Part shown: positions 14,478 to 22,311 of the stretch, piece after piece
How the letters are laid out: each line of letters begins with the position of its first letter
Numbering within the stretch: the stretch's first letter is position 1
From: a virus
Direction: 5' to 3' (one strand)
Length of the DNA stretch: 23,765 nt
IMG/VR virus record: IMGVR_UViG_3300028388_004132
Span: 1 to 23,765 of that record
Position numbers and translations under genes: made by a program
Notes under the pieces: model-generated
What the model saw: only the letters and a program-made list of their open reading frames with translations
Databases searched by the model: none
What the model was told of the DNA's origin: nothing

Positions 14478-14626
14478 GGAAGTACCATGGGAAAAAGGTG
14501 GACGAAAGCCGTGAGGCATTTCTTGCTTGGCAGCGTTCGCACACTCCCAGCCATGTTGCAAAGCTGCAGGAAAAAGTAAGCTCGGAAATGATTGCCAAAA
14601 GAGAAGCAGTTAATAATCTAACATAG
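14426..14626 (+). CDS. Possible 3' part of the frameshifted head gene
   Basis: GTG 14426 gives 66 residues in the frame that opens at 14375, but no good ribosome binding site precedes it, and the frame already reads as protein upstream of the GTG. The encoded part is helical and basic, with a run such as EAFLAWQRSHTPSHVAKLQE. The simplest reading is that this is the continuation of the gene at 14106 after a one-base loss, or a -1 frameshift product. A separate overlapping gene is less likely. Confidence 0.4.
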   Translation: MVKRVDAGSATHNRQQLRKYHGKKVDESREAFLAWQRSHTPSHVAKLQEKVSSEMIAKREAVNNLT

Positions 14627-14638
14627 GAGTTATGCTTT

Positions 14639-15058
14639 ATGGCATGGCAGACACAGTCAGAAATATGGGGCAGCGATCAATCAATCTCGGTTTGCTCTTC
14701 TGCGTCCGCAACTACTAGCTCTACACTCGGGACTGCATCAGATGTGGGCCGGGGAGTTTATGTGGCAGACCTTACCGTTACAAGTATTAGTACCGGTACT
14801 GGGTTTGACGTGATTAACCTGATTTTCCAGGCTAACACGTCTGCTGCTACATCGACATATGTAGAGATCGCAAATGTATGTATGGGTGATGCAACAGGAC
14901 GTGGCGCAGCCCTCACATCTCTTAGTAACGCGCAGGTGTTGATGGCGAACGATGGTGATAATGATATCAGGCTTTACGCTTATCTTCTGGGGTCCGCCTC
15001 AGCAATAAGCGGGGTCACGTGTTATCTTCGTCCGCTTTCGTCGAGCATTGGTGCGTAA
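14639..15058 (+). CDS. Probable capsid decoration protein
   Basis: The 139-aa protein is beta-rich, serine- and threonine-rich and lacks charged runs: SDQSISVCSSASATT, then GVYVADLTVTSI and FDVINLIFQANTSAATSTYVEIA. This pattern resembles Bbp16-like and other siphovirus decoration proteins found just after the major capsid gene. The C-terminal half (LMANDGDNDIRLYAYLLG) continues the same sheet. It is the last gene before a strong terminator. A ribosome binding site AGGAG (about 14625-14629) precedes ATG 14639. Family assignment is by composition and position, not by a diagnostic motif. Confidence 0.6.
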   Translation: MAWQTQSEIWGSDQSISVCSSASATTSSTLGTASDVGRGVYVADLTVTSISTGTGFDVINLIFQANTSAATSTYVEIANVCMGDATGRGAALTSLSNAQVLMANDGDNDIRLYAYLLGSASAISGVTCYLRPLSSSIGA

Positions 15059-15094
15059 TCGACATTCCTGGTTACGATCAGGGACATCCGATGG

Positions 15095-15138
15095 CAAGGA
15101 CTCCCAACCCTTTCGGGGGCTGGGAGTCCTGTTGTTTT
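15095..15138 (+). terminator. Rho-independent terminator after the capsid block
   Basis: A perfect 10-bp stem, AGGACTCCCA (15097-15106) with TGGGAGTCCT (15121-15130), can be extended inward by pairing of ACCC with GGGG around a TTTC-type loop. GTTGTTTT follows. It fits termination of the scaffold/capsid/decoration transcript and, with the terminator at 12301, isolates this block. Confidence 0.8.
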
Positions 15139-15150
15139 ATGGAGGAATAA

Positions 15151-15417
15151 ATGAGTATTGCATTTCCAGGTATAATTGAGATGCGCCAAATCGACCCGGG
15201 AACGTCCTTTGACTCTCCAAATAACGGGTCAGCACGAACCGGAAAGTGCTTTGTTATCGGCACTGATGGTAATTTGGATATTACATGGGCAAGTGGCAGG
15301 ACTGAGGTTATCCCGAGCGGTACGTTTACAACAGGAGTACAATATTGGTGTGAGTTTAAATCAATAAATTCACCGCGGACAACGGCATCTAATATTATCG
15401 TAGGTTTTGATTCGTAA
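15151..15417 (+). CDS. Small structural-looking protein, 88 aa
   Basis: The protein is beta-rich and polar with several G/T/S turns (SFDSPNNGSARTGKCF, then DGNLDITWASGRTEVIPSGTF), similar in style to phage head or tail-tip proteins, but it has no recognisable motif. GGAGG (15141-15145) lies just ahead of ATG 15151. It is the first gene after the terminator at 15138 and is followed, after 13 nt, by the membrane protein gene. Function unknown. Confidence 0.55.
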   Translation: MSIAFPGIIEMRQIDPGTSFDSPNNGSARTGKCFVIGTDGNLDITWASGRTEVIPSGTFTTGVQYWCEFKSINSPRTTASNIIVGFDS

Positions 15418-15430
15418 GGGGTTTTTAAGA

Positions 15431-15679
15431 ATGCCAGATAATAATAAATGTGGTGTACACGAAGAAATGTTACGCAGCTTGCGAGAATCGGTCGAAATGA
15501 TACGTCAAGACACTACAGCAATTAGGTCAACAGTGTTAGGCACGCCTGATCATCCAGACGGATTAATAAGCAAAGTTGCGATTTTATGGACATTTATGAA
15601 GGCTTCTGTTTGGTTTAATGCTGCGGTTGCTGTCGCCCTTGTTGCCGGTGCTATTAGACTATATTGGGGAGTATGGTAA
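15431..15679 (+). CDS. XhlA-like membrane protein with C-terminal transmembrane helix
   Basis: The 82-aa protein has an N-terminal amphipathic helix region (HEEMLRSLRESVEMIRQDTT) and one hydrophobic segment near the C-terminus (ASVWFNAAVAVALVAGAIRL, about 58-77). This matches the plan of XhlA-type proteins and many phage small membrane proteins, some of which take part in lysis. ATG 15431 is preferred over the upstream TTG at 15407. There is no strong ribosome binding site; translation may be coupled to the gene before it. A holin-associated or membrane-anchoring role is suggested but not proven; no clear holin or endolysin is nearby. Confidence 0.55.
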   Translation: MPDNNKCGVHEEMLRSLRESVEMIRQDTTAIRSTVLGTPDHPDGLISKVAILWTFMKASVWFNAAVAVALVAGAIRLYWGVW

Positions 15680-16309
15680 ATGGCTATTATATCTGCTACC
15701 ACACTTATTGCAGAGTTGCCAACAGACGCGCCGAATTCAAACAGCGAAATACAAGATGCTGTGGATAGGGCAAGTGCGTTTGTTGACACATGGACAAGTA
15801 ATAAGTATTATCCATGGGACTCGTTTACCGCATCTCCACTTACGATTAATGCGCCAAGCGAAATTGAACACGCATGCATACAGGTAGCTGTAGCTCTATA
15901 CAAGCAGCGCATAGCAGAACGCAGCCGTGATGGACAGGAAATAGTCTCTAACGGCGAAATGCTTGAGTATTGGCGCCAGTACCTGCAAAGCATCGATGTT
16001 TCGCCAACATGGGAGACAGAAACAATAAGTCTTGACAGTAGCACACTATCTATGGGGCTCGGGTCAAGAACTAACTCTATAGTGTGGACACAGGTCATAC
16101 CGCAAACCGTACAAGTGACTAGCGGAAGTGGTAATGTTTGGACACAGCCAGACGACTTTGAAGTAACACTTGGCGGTAGGTATAACAACGAATATCGCGA
16201 CAGGTGGTACTTACGGGCTGATTCATCCAGCTTTGAGGGAACTGTTAGATACATGAGAAGTTACCGCAGTGACGGGTTGGATTACGCACGTTATTCTAGG
16301 GCAACATAA
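15680..16309 (+). CDS. Head-tail connector-like protein
   Basis: The 209-aa protein starts directly after the preceding TAA. Its first 100 residues are helical (SEIQDAVDRASAFVDTWTSNKYYPWD, then SEIEHACIQVAVALYKQRIAERS), matching the all-helical neck adaptors of HK97 gp6/lambda FII type. The second half is beta-rich (WTQVIPQTVQVTSG, then DFEVTLGGRY), an extension not found in the shortest family members. It sits between the head genes and the virion-morphogenesis gene, where the adaptor belongs. The stop and the next start overlap (TAATG). Confidence 0.6.
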   Translation: MAIISATTLIAELPTDAPNSNSEIQDAVDRASAFVDTWTSNKYYPWDSFTASPLTINAPSEIEHACIQVAVALYKQRIAERSRDGQEIVSNGEMLEYWRQYLQSIDVSPTWETETISLDSSTLSMGLGSRTNSIVWTQVIPQTVQVTSGSGNVWTQPDDFEVTLGGRYNNEYRDRWYLRADSSSFEGTVRYMRSYRSDGLDYARYSRAT

Positions 16310-16845
16310 TGGCTAAGGGGCCTGTAAACATTACAATGGATGACAGAGAAGTCCAGCGAATGCTAGGGCGTCTTCTTAACAAAATCGAGCGCCCGGCGCC
16401 TTTAATGAAGCAAATACAGAGATATGTAAACGCCGTAACAATGAAGATGTTTAGAGGAAAAAGACCAGATAATTCTGAGGTGCGCGGGGTAAAGTGGGGA
16501 AAATTATCTCCTATGACAATCAAAAATAAAAAGGCTGCCGGAAAACGTGGAGTAATTGCAGCCGGAGCATCGCCAAACAGGCCATTGGTACGTACCGGCA
16601 AAATGCGTGATAGTTTGCGTGTTCTAGAAAGTAGCTCTAATGGATTTGTCTACGGGACGAAAATAAAAAGCAAAAAAGGATTCCCGTATCCAGCAGCGCA
16701 CAATGTTGGCGGGAAAAAAACAGGTAGACCTCCTGCTCGACCGTGGTTGTTTTTGTCAAGGGACGATTTTAGGCAAATTGTTAGCATGACGGTTGATTTC
16801 CTCGAAGGCGTAAAGCATGGACATAAATCATATGTTAAAAAGTGA
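16309..16845 (+). CDS. Phage virion morphogenesis protein (Mu gpG / P2 gpS-like)
   Basis: The 178-aa basic protein has the family's landmarks: a basic N-terminal helix region, GVKWGKLSPMTIKNKK (60-75), LVRTGKMRDSL (93-103), and PARPWLFLSRDD (142-153) as the family's R-P-x-x-x-L-S ending. Members finish or stabilise the head-tail join. The gene begins at the TAATG overlap with the connector and ends 29 nt inside the lipase gene. Length is normal for the group (150-200 aa). Confidence 0.8.
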   Translation: MAKGPVNITMDDREVQRMLGRLLNKIERPAPLMKQIQRYVNAVTMKMFRGKRPDNSEVRGVKWGKLSPMTIKNKKAAGKRGVIAAGASPNRPLVRTGKMRDSLRVLESSSNGFVYGTKIKSKKGFPYPAAHNVGGKKTGRPPARPWLFLSRDDFRQIVSMTVDFLEGVKHGHKSYVKK

Positions 16846-17545
16846 ATTTACACCATATCCTTACTTTGCACGTCATAGTGCCATTGCCTATAATGAGCCT
16901 TGTGGTAATGAGCCATGGTTTGCGTTTTCAAATACATTTCGACGCAAGATGCGTAATGATGATTTGGGATTTTCATACTTTGCGAAATACGACAACCATC
17001 AAGTATTATGCTTTCGCGGAACAGATACTCGTGGGTCTCATGGGGTTATACGGATCAAAAAATGGATTAGAAACTTTGATATAGCACCACTGTATGACAA
17101 TGGGTTTCATGATGGCTTTTGGGATACGTGGGCGGATTTTGAGCCATGGGTATTTGGAATGGTTGAGAATGGAATTATTGACCGAGGATTAGACTTAACA
17201 ATCACAGGACATTCTCTTGGGGCAGCATTGGCGTATATTTGCTCCATCCGGCTTGCAGGTGTATATGATTTACCCAACAGTGTTGTAGGTTTTTCCGGGC
17301 CAGCGTGCATGTGTAGAGAGCGATGTAAGCAAGCAGACAAGTACCGACAGGATGGCTTGTGCAACTATACTAGAATATGGATAGGTGGGGACGTTGTTCC
17401 ATACGCTTGCCCTTTGCCCCATGTGCCAGCAAACGAGATTAAACTAAAGCCCGTAAAATGGTGGCACAGGTTGCCTTTTATTGGGTTAGATGACAGGCAT
17501 ATAGTTGACAATGTTGTAATAGCGTGTGATCGGAGATGGCAATAA
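16817..17545 (+). CDS. Class 3 lipase (alpha/beta hydrolase)
   Basis: The 242-aa protein is a clear class 3 lipase. It has FRGTD (66-70) for the oxyanion region, the nucleophile elbow GHSLGAALA (131-139) with Ser133, VVGFSGPACM (156-165) as the following strand, GGDVVP (190-195) with likely catalytic Asp192, and a late His228 in DDRHIVDN (225-232). The triad appears complete. No signal peptide is seen. Within the neck/tail genes it is unexpected: it may be a virion-bound enzyme that attacks lipid in the host envelope, or it may act in lysis in the way mycobacteriophage LysB does (different family). ATG 16817 overlaps the preceding gene by 29 nt; the 3' end overlaps the next start (TAATG). Confidence 0.8.
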   Translation: MDINHMLKSEFTPYPYFARHSAIAYNEPCGNEPWFAFSNTFRRKMRNDDLGFSYFAKYDNHQVLCFRGTDTRGSHGVIRIKKWIRNFDIAPLYDNGFHDGFWDTWADFEPWVFGMVENGIIDRGLDLTITGHSLGAALAYICSIRLAGVYDLPNSVVGFSGPACMCRERCKQADKYRQDGLCNYTRIWIGGDVVPYACPLPHVPANEIKLKPVKWWHRLPFIGLDDRHIVDNVVIACDRRWQ

Positions 17546-17769
17546 TGGCAACACTTGACAAAAGCAATCAGGCGGCGAAAGCCCTGGCGGTCAAAGACAA
17601 GTTCGACAAGCTCATGGCAGAGCTTACCGACCGCAAGCCGTTTCTGATGCGGTCGAAGAAGGCGAGGCGCTGGATGGCGCAGAACGACCCAGTGATCATG
17701 CTATCGAAGTACATGCGCGACAATCTTAACACCTTTGCTGAGGAGGTGGGCATAGATGGCGACTCATAG
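17545..17769 (+). CDS. Small basic helical protein, 74 aa
   Basis: Function unknown. Helical with a basic middle (DRKPFLMRSKKARRWMA), no membrane segment. ATG 17545 overlaps the lipase stop as TAATG and is preferred over ATG 17536, which would sit almost on the ribosome binding site CGGAG (17531-17535). From here to about 19200 the GC content is visibly higher than in the flanking genes (hand-counted lines near 60%, against 32-55% elsewhere), suggesting a segment of different origin. Confidence 0.6.
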   Translation: MATLDKSNQAAKALAVKDKFDKLMAELTDRKPFLMRSKKARRWMAQNDPVIMLSKYMRDNLNTFAEEVGIDGDS

Positions 17770-18136
17770 AGGAAACTGGGCATTTCGGGACCTGCCCGAG
17801 GTGAGTAACGGCGACACGTTCGAGGGGCCCGGCTGTAATCTGGCACGCGCAATCCCGCATACCACTGTGTTTGCAGGCGTAACCGGGTTGACATTCCGGA
17901 AATGTAATCTGGAGAATTGTGACGTGCCGGGCGACGCAGTAATTGATGATTGCCTGCACTACCACAAGTCTCGGTGTAAACACGTAATGGCAGACAAAGG
18001 GCAAACCGACAACGCTCTGTACGCGGCCCTGCCGGACGAGCCGGACGACTGTCCCCACGTTGACGGATCGGACACAATAACGATAGACGGGCAGAGCGTA
18101 ACGACATACCAGCGATCTGATAAGGTGGTGCTGTAG
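17756..18136 (+). CDS. Hypothetical phage protein with a short beta-helix-like core, 126 aa
   Basis: Start ATG 17756 follows GAGGAGGTGGG (about 17740-17750). The core reads GDTFEGPGCNLARAIPHTTVFAGVTGLTFRKCNLENCDVPGDA in short repeating turns of the kind seen in pentapeptide- or beta-solenoid-type proteins, then a Cys/His-rich section (DDCLHYHKSRCKH). Related small proteins of unknown function occur in many tailed phages near tail genes. It overlaps the preceding gene by 14 nt and the following one by 1 nt. No enzymatic motif. Confidence 0.6.
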   Translation: MATHRGNWAFRDLPEVSNGDTFEGPGCNLARAIPHTTVFAGVTGLTFRKCNLENCDVPGDAVIDDCLHYHKSRCKHVMADKGQTDNALYAALPDEPDDCPHVDGSDTITIDGQSVTTYQRSDKVVL

Positions 18137-19206
18137 TGCCTACATACTATTTCAAAGAGGACGCGACGGGCGCAGCCGATGGCTCCAGCGCTGCCGATGG
18201 ATTTACTACATTCGCGGCTGTAGATGGCGTCCTTGCTGCTGGAGATGAGGTGCGCTTGTGCAAACAGGATGACGGCACCGGCGCTAAGCAGGCGTGGACG
18301 CTATCCGTTGCAGGGGCCGCAGGTAGCACGATTACTGTGGTCGGGTGCGATTCCGCAGGAACGCCATTGGGCCCAGGGTCCCCGGTCGGAAATGCCTCGT
18401 ACTTTGACATCGACGGCGAGAGTACGCGGGCCAACGGCACAGCTGCCGGAAACAAAGAATACTACTCATGGCAGTTTATCCGGTGGAAAAACCACACATC
18501 ACACGGATTTACTATCACCGGAGGAACCGACTATCATGCGTTTTTTGATTGCGCATGGCTTGACAACGGCGGGTCTGGTGTTACTTTGGGGATTCGGTCG
18601 GTGCTATTTTACCGGTGCTGTTTTGACGGAAACTCTATCAGCGGTGTGGAGGATAGCATCAACTGCACGACTGTGGCCTGCTGGTTCACCGCTACGGGTT
18701 TGTACGGGCTCGGCAACAGCCTGACCAACTCGCGCATAGATGGGTGTACATTTGTCAATATGGCACGCGGTGTAAATTTAGGAACAGGTAGCAACTCTGA
18801 CGTTATTGGCTGCACGTTTGTCGACATGAGCACAGAGGCGATACGCAACAGTGGTGTTGCCAACCGCATTAAATTTTGCCTGTTCCACACGTGTGTGCGC
18901 GATTACGTCGACGCGGCTGGCTCAGACTGGGCTTGGTGGGACCGCAACTACACGTACAACCGGACCAACGCCAACACAGTAAATGGAGAGTTGATCACAG
19001 GAATTGCAGACGTTTCGCTCGGATCAGACCCATTTGTCAACAAGGCCGGTGGCGATTACACTATTGCGTCCGGTAGTGCAGCGCGAAACATAGAGACATA
19101 TTACGATGCCAACAATTCCTCGTGGCGTGCCGCCGGGGCGCTGGAGCCCGAGGAAACGGCAGGCGGCGGGGGACGTATACCGAGAATCAGATTACACGGA
19201 GCATAA
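18136..19206 (+). CDS. Right-handed parallel beta-helix protein (tailspike- or adhesin-like)
   Basis: The 356-aa protein has repeated short strands with N/G/T turns through about residues 100-280: HGFTITGGTDYHAFFDC, then SVLFYRCCFDGNSISGV, SLTNSRIDGCTFVNM, SDVIGCTFVDMSTEAI and NRIKFCLFHTC. This is typical of the pectate-lyase/tailspike superfamily. The N-terminal ~90 residues are a separate part opening YYFKEDATGAADGSSAADG, and the C-terminus ends in a Gly/Arg-rich tail. It may bind or depolymerise polysaccharide, but I see no clear catalytic residues. The start GTG 18136 overlaps the preceding TAG. Located between neck and tail-terminator genes, an unusual place for such a gene. Confidence 0.7.
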   Translation: MPTYYFKEDATGAADGSSAADGFTTFAAVDGVLAAGDEVRLCKQDDGTGAKQAWTLSVAGAAGSTITVVGCDSAGTPLGPGSPVGNASYFDIDGESTRANGTAAGNKEYYSWQFIRWKNHTSHGFTITGGTDYHAFFDCAWLDNGGSGVTLGIRSVLFYRCCFDGNSISGVEDSINCTTVACWFTATGLYGLGNSLTNSRIDGCTFVNMARGVNLGTGSNSDVIGCTFVDMSTEAIRNSGVANRIKFCLFHTCVRDYVDAAGSDWAWWDRNYTYNRTNANTVNGELITGIADVSLGSDPFVNKAGGDYTIASGSAARNIETYYDANNSSWRAAGALEPEETAGGGGRIPRIRLHGA

Positions 19207-19209
19207 ACA

Positions 19210-19863
19210 ATGGCGCTTTACAAAAACGTAGCAGGTCAAAAAGTAGCAGTGTTCGCCTGGGACACGGCCAATAGCACCGAGAAAACAGGTGACGCGGGCA
19301 ATATCACCGCGCAGATCAGCAAGGACGGCGGCGCGACAGCAGCCAGTAATGACGCCAACCCGACAGAGTTGGATGCGACAGACGCGCCTGGTGTGTACAT
19401 ATTTGACTTGACACAGGCGGAGAGCAACGCGGATCTATTTGTCCTATTCGCCAAGTCCTCGACAGCCGACATTAAAATTGAGCCGGTAGTGATCTACACG
19501 ATGCCCGGTGACAGCGCTGCTATCAGTGCCGACGTAACCGAGGTGTCTGGCGACAGCACAGCAGCCGACAACCTTGAACTTGACTACGACGGCACCGGAT
19601 ACGACAAAACCAACTCCATCATCGGAACCACTACCACCAATACCGACATGCGCGGGACCGATGGTGCAATAACAACATCAACAACTGCAGATACCGGCTT
19701 TACCATTGCGCAAGCCCTAAAGCGATGTTTGGCTATATTAGATGGCACAGTTGACAATAGGACCGGAACAACTATAACAGACGGAACAGAGTTTAAGGAT
19801 AAAGACGGTGGTGTAGAAACAACGCATACTCTTGATGCAAACGGAAACAGAACGGTCAGTTAA
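19210..19863 (+). CDS. Acidic Thr/Asp-rich structural protein
   Basis: The 217-aa protein begins with a beta-sandwich-like domain (KVAVFAWDTANSTEKTGDAG, then ITAQISKDGGA, ELDATDAPGVYIFDLTQAE, IKIEPVVIYT), a pattern seen in structural proteins of environmental phages. A stretch TEVSGDSTAADNLELDYDG (about 109-127) recurs in the same kind of protein. It ends in a Thr/Asp-rich region that could form extended turns. It starts 3 nt after the beta-helix gene and overlaps the next gene by 1 nt (TAATG). Likely a virion fibre or attachment component; no specific function can be assigned. Confidence 0.6.
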   Translation: MALYKNVAGQKVAVFAWDTANSTEKTGDAGNITAQISKDGGATAASNDANPTELDATDAPGVYIFDLTQAESNADLFVLFAKSSTADIKIEPVVIYTMPGDSAAISADVTEVSGDSTAADNLELDYDGTGYDKTNSIIGTTTTNTDMRGTDGAITTSTTADTGFTIAQALKRCLAILDGTVDNRTGTTITDGTEFKDKDGGVETTHTLDANGNRTVS

Positions 19864-20708
19864 TGGCAACATATAAAGCAGACATTATCGCGTATATGTC
19901 CAACGGCATGCTATCTACCAATGATGCTGGTGCTACCCCGCCATGTATACAAAATATTGCGCCACAAAGCGGCAGTGCGAGTGGTGGTACAACAGTTACG
20001 CTTTCAGGCTCATTTCAAGTCGCGTCTGGAAACACTGTGACTGTTGGAGGTAACAATGCAACTGTTGTTTCAGAAAGTCTAACGTCCATCAGCATTACTA
20101 CGCCAGCAGGAACGGCCGGTGCTGCCGACATCGTATTAACCAACGCCAACGGATCAAGTACATATTCTGGTAGCACTGCCAACGGCTGGACGTACACAAG
20201 TGACACACTTCCGGCCGTTCTGGATAGGCAAGGTGTGTGTGATGCCATCGCACAATTGCTTAAGGGTGACACGAGCACGCTGTACGGCACAGGTAAACTC
20301 GTCAGCATAATTGACAGCGATCCGACCAAGTATTACCAGGCTCGTGTTGACAGGTCGCGCCCATTTGCGATATATCTATGGGCAGAGCAAAACGACACCG
20401 GCGAAGGCAGAATGCAAAATGTAGACGATGCCTATAGCGTGGACTTGCGCTATGTAGGGTCTGGCATGCAAGTAAACAATATAATGGCTCAACTGGACAA
20501 TGCACACGAGACAGTAAAGAACATTGTTCGCTCAGAGATGTGGGACGGAAACTATTTGTCTGGATATCATACCGATAGCGATGCAACGGTGTTGGATATT
20601 GTTGTTTCAAGTTCTACGCTTTCAGCACCAGAAGAAACAGAAACCGGTGAATTAATTTTTAACGTCGAGGGCGCAATCACCATACTGGTGAACAAGCTTA
20701 AGGCATAG
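19863..20708 (+). CDS. Tail terminator-like protein with inserted IPT/TIG (Ig-like) domain
   Basis: Of 281 residues, about 27-112 form an IPT/TIG Ig-like domain: NIAPQSGSASGGTTVTLSGS, then VTVGGNNATVVS, SISITTPAGTAGAADIVLTN. The remaining ~165 residues (RSRPFAIYLWAEQND, then AYSVDLRYVGSG, AHETVKNIVRSEMWDG and a final beta-sheet) resemble tail terminator proteins in layout and gene position, directly before the tail tube gene. The Ig domain would sit outside the tail end as a surface decoration. ATG 19863 overlaps the preceding stop (TAATG). The terminator call is by position and layout; the Ig domain is clear. Confidence 0.6.
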   Translation: MATYKADIIAYMSNGMLSTNDAGATPPCIQNIAPQSGSASGGTTVTLSGSFQVASGNTVTVGGNNATVVSESLTSISITTPAGTAGAADIVLTNANGSSTYSGSTANGWTYTSDTLPAVLDRQGVCDAIAQLLKGDTSTLYGTGKLVSIIDSDPTKYYQARVDRSRPFAIYLWAEQNDTGEGRMQNVDDAYSVDLRYVGSGMQVNNIMAQLDNAHETVKNIVRSEMWDGNYLSGYHTDSDATVLDIVVSSSTLSAPEETETGELIFNVEGAITILVNKLKA

Positions 20709-20722
20709 ACGGAGGTTTTGTA

Positions 20723-21823
20723 ATGCCTGTACAGAGTTGGAAAGCTTATAAGGGGTTCTTCTCGTACCGAGAGGCAACACCATTTACTGCCGACACTGAT
20801 GAGTTTTTCGAGGGTAGAGGTCGTATGACCCTGCCAGAACCAGAATACCAGGTGGAAAGTGATTACAATAAGCTTGGTAGTGGCGAACACGGAACAAAAA
20901 ACGAGCTTCAATCTGTGTTTACTCCGTGGTCATATACATGTGACAGGCTGAGCGAAGTCGCATATTTGCTTAGCTACTTTCAGGGTGACACGCTCTCAAG
21001 TACTCCAATAACACCAAGTGGTGCGACAAATGCACGCATTCACGAGCTTCGGCATCTGCCTATACAGTCACGGCTGTTGCCAACGTTTACATACCAAATG
21101 GGCCCGAGCAACAGCGGTGTAAATGAGGTTATAAGCGGATGTGTCGTTAATGAAATGTCAATTACATTTTCCAACGGCGGGAATGGCGTGGTAGAGGCAA
21201 CGTTTAGCGGTTGGGGTAACCGGCACTACGTTAGCGCTGGAACAATAACTGCGAATGCCACAGGTAGCATGAGTACTGGCGAGCAAACATTAGCCAGTGA
21301 ACCACTACTAAACTATAAGTGCCTTAAAGCATGGGCTGGGTCTACAGCTACGGCTCCTGGGCCATCATCAATATCACTTGATGAGCCAGACATGACAAGT
21401 GTTATTACTCTTACGCCTATACTTAACAGCGTGACAATAAGTGGCAGCAATGGGATGACTGGTGCTGATATGATGCGTGCTGGTGGTTGCGGTGTGACTA
21501 ATGATCGTACGCGTGGTGATAGAAGATATACACTTGAATTTAATATGCGCAAAGATCAAAGCCTTATTGACACGGACGCAGACAGGCTTGCAGACACACA
21601 GCGTGCCTTTGAGTTCGAATATATTGGCCCTGAAATTGAAACAGATTATCGATACGCATTAGATTTTTTGTTTCCTGTTGTTCAGGTAGCATCAGCGCCA
21701 GAGGACGATGCAAGCCCAATTAGTAAGGCATATACGACAGAAGTGTTTGAAAACAGCGACGGGGATAGCATGGTTGCATATGTGCAATCTGCTATTACAG
21801 TCGCATATAACAGCACAAAATAA
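20723..21823 (+). CDS. Major tail tube protein
   Basis: The 366-aa protein is beta-rich with repeated strand patterns (EVISGCVVNEMSITFSNGG, then GVVEATFSGWGNRHYVSAG, later DRRYTLEFNMRKDQSL and EFEYIGPEIETDYRYALDF) and a C-terminal strand, AYVQSAITVAYNSTK. The phrase S-G-C-V-V-N-E-M-S-I-T-F-S matches the central strand segment of siphovirus tail tube proteins. It sits between the terminator-like gene and the tail chaperone, as expected. ATG 20723 follows GGAGG (20711-20715). Longer than the smallest tube proteins (~200 aa), so extra loops or a domain are likely. Confidence 0.75.
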   Translation: MPVQSWKAYKGFFSYREATPFTADTDEFFEGRGRMTLPEPEYQVESDYNKLGSGEHGTKNELQSVFTPWSYTCDRLSEVAYLLSYFQGDTLSSTPITPSGATNARIHELRHLPIQSRLLPTFTYQMGPSNSGVNEVISGCVVNEMSITFSNGGNGVVEATFSGWGNRHYVSAGTITANATGSMSTGEQTLASEPLLNYKCLKAWAGSTATAPGPSSISLDEPDMTSVITLTPILNSVTISGSNGMTGADMMRAGGCGVTNDRTRGDRRYTLEFNMRKDQSLIDTDADRLADTQRAFEFEYIGPEIETDYRYALDFLFPVVQVASAPEDDASPISKAYTTEVFENSDGDSMVAYVQSAITVAYNSTK

Positions 21824-21858
21824 TTGAGTAATCACACAGCTATCGGGGGCAATTTAAG

Positions 21859-22311
21859 GTGTGGAAGTGGATTTTAAGAACGTTTTTTGGGTGGGCAGTA
21901 AGACCGATACGCCCACCCGAAGGCGGCACAGAGTGCCACATTGACATAGTTGACAACTGGGGGCGTATTGTATCAAAGATATATTATACAAAACCAGACA
22001 GCAATGCGTTAATAGAATACACGTACGTCATGCACGAATGTCTTAGCGACAAAAAAGAACTTGAAAAAATTGCAAAATCTCCAAACAAAGGTGTGGCATT
22101 TTTTAATGAAATTGTGGCAAATAAAAACATACCGTTTGCAAAAAGGATATTTGTTCGGTGTGAAGGGTATGTTGACGACAAACGTATGAAAGTGGACGAT
22201 CTGGAACGTGACATACAGATTGACTACTTGGTAAAATACTGGGTACATCATTTAATTGCAATGAACAATGTTGCATATCAAGATCGTTACAAAGTAAAAA
22301 AAAACGATTAA
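21859..22311 (+). CDS. Tail assembly chaperone, short (0-frame) form (gpG-like)
   Basis: The 150-aa protein ends at TAA 22309-22311, right after the slippery run at 22296-22305. Its place between tail tube and tape measure, and a second product made by a -1 shift, match the G/GT pair of lambda-like phages, which coat the tape measure protein during tail assembly. The protein is charged and helical at the C-terminus, with a basic aromatic N-terminus (MWKWILRTFFGW). GTG 21859 is the likely start; CGGGGG lies about 10 nt upstream. No sequence motif of the family is clear; the call rests on position and the slippery site. Confidence 0.7.
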   Translation: MWKWILRTFFGWAVRPIRPPEGGTECHIDIVDNWGRIVSKIYYTKPDSNALIEYTYVMHECLSDKKELEKIAKSPNKGVAFFNEIVANKNIPFAKRIFVRCEGYVDDKRMKVDDLERDIQIDYLVKYWVHHLIAMNNVAYQDRYKVKKND

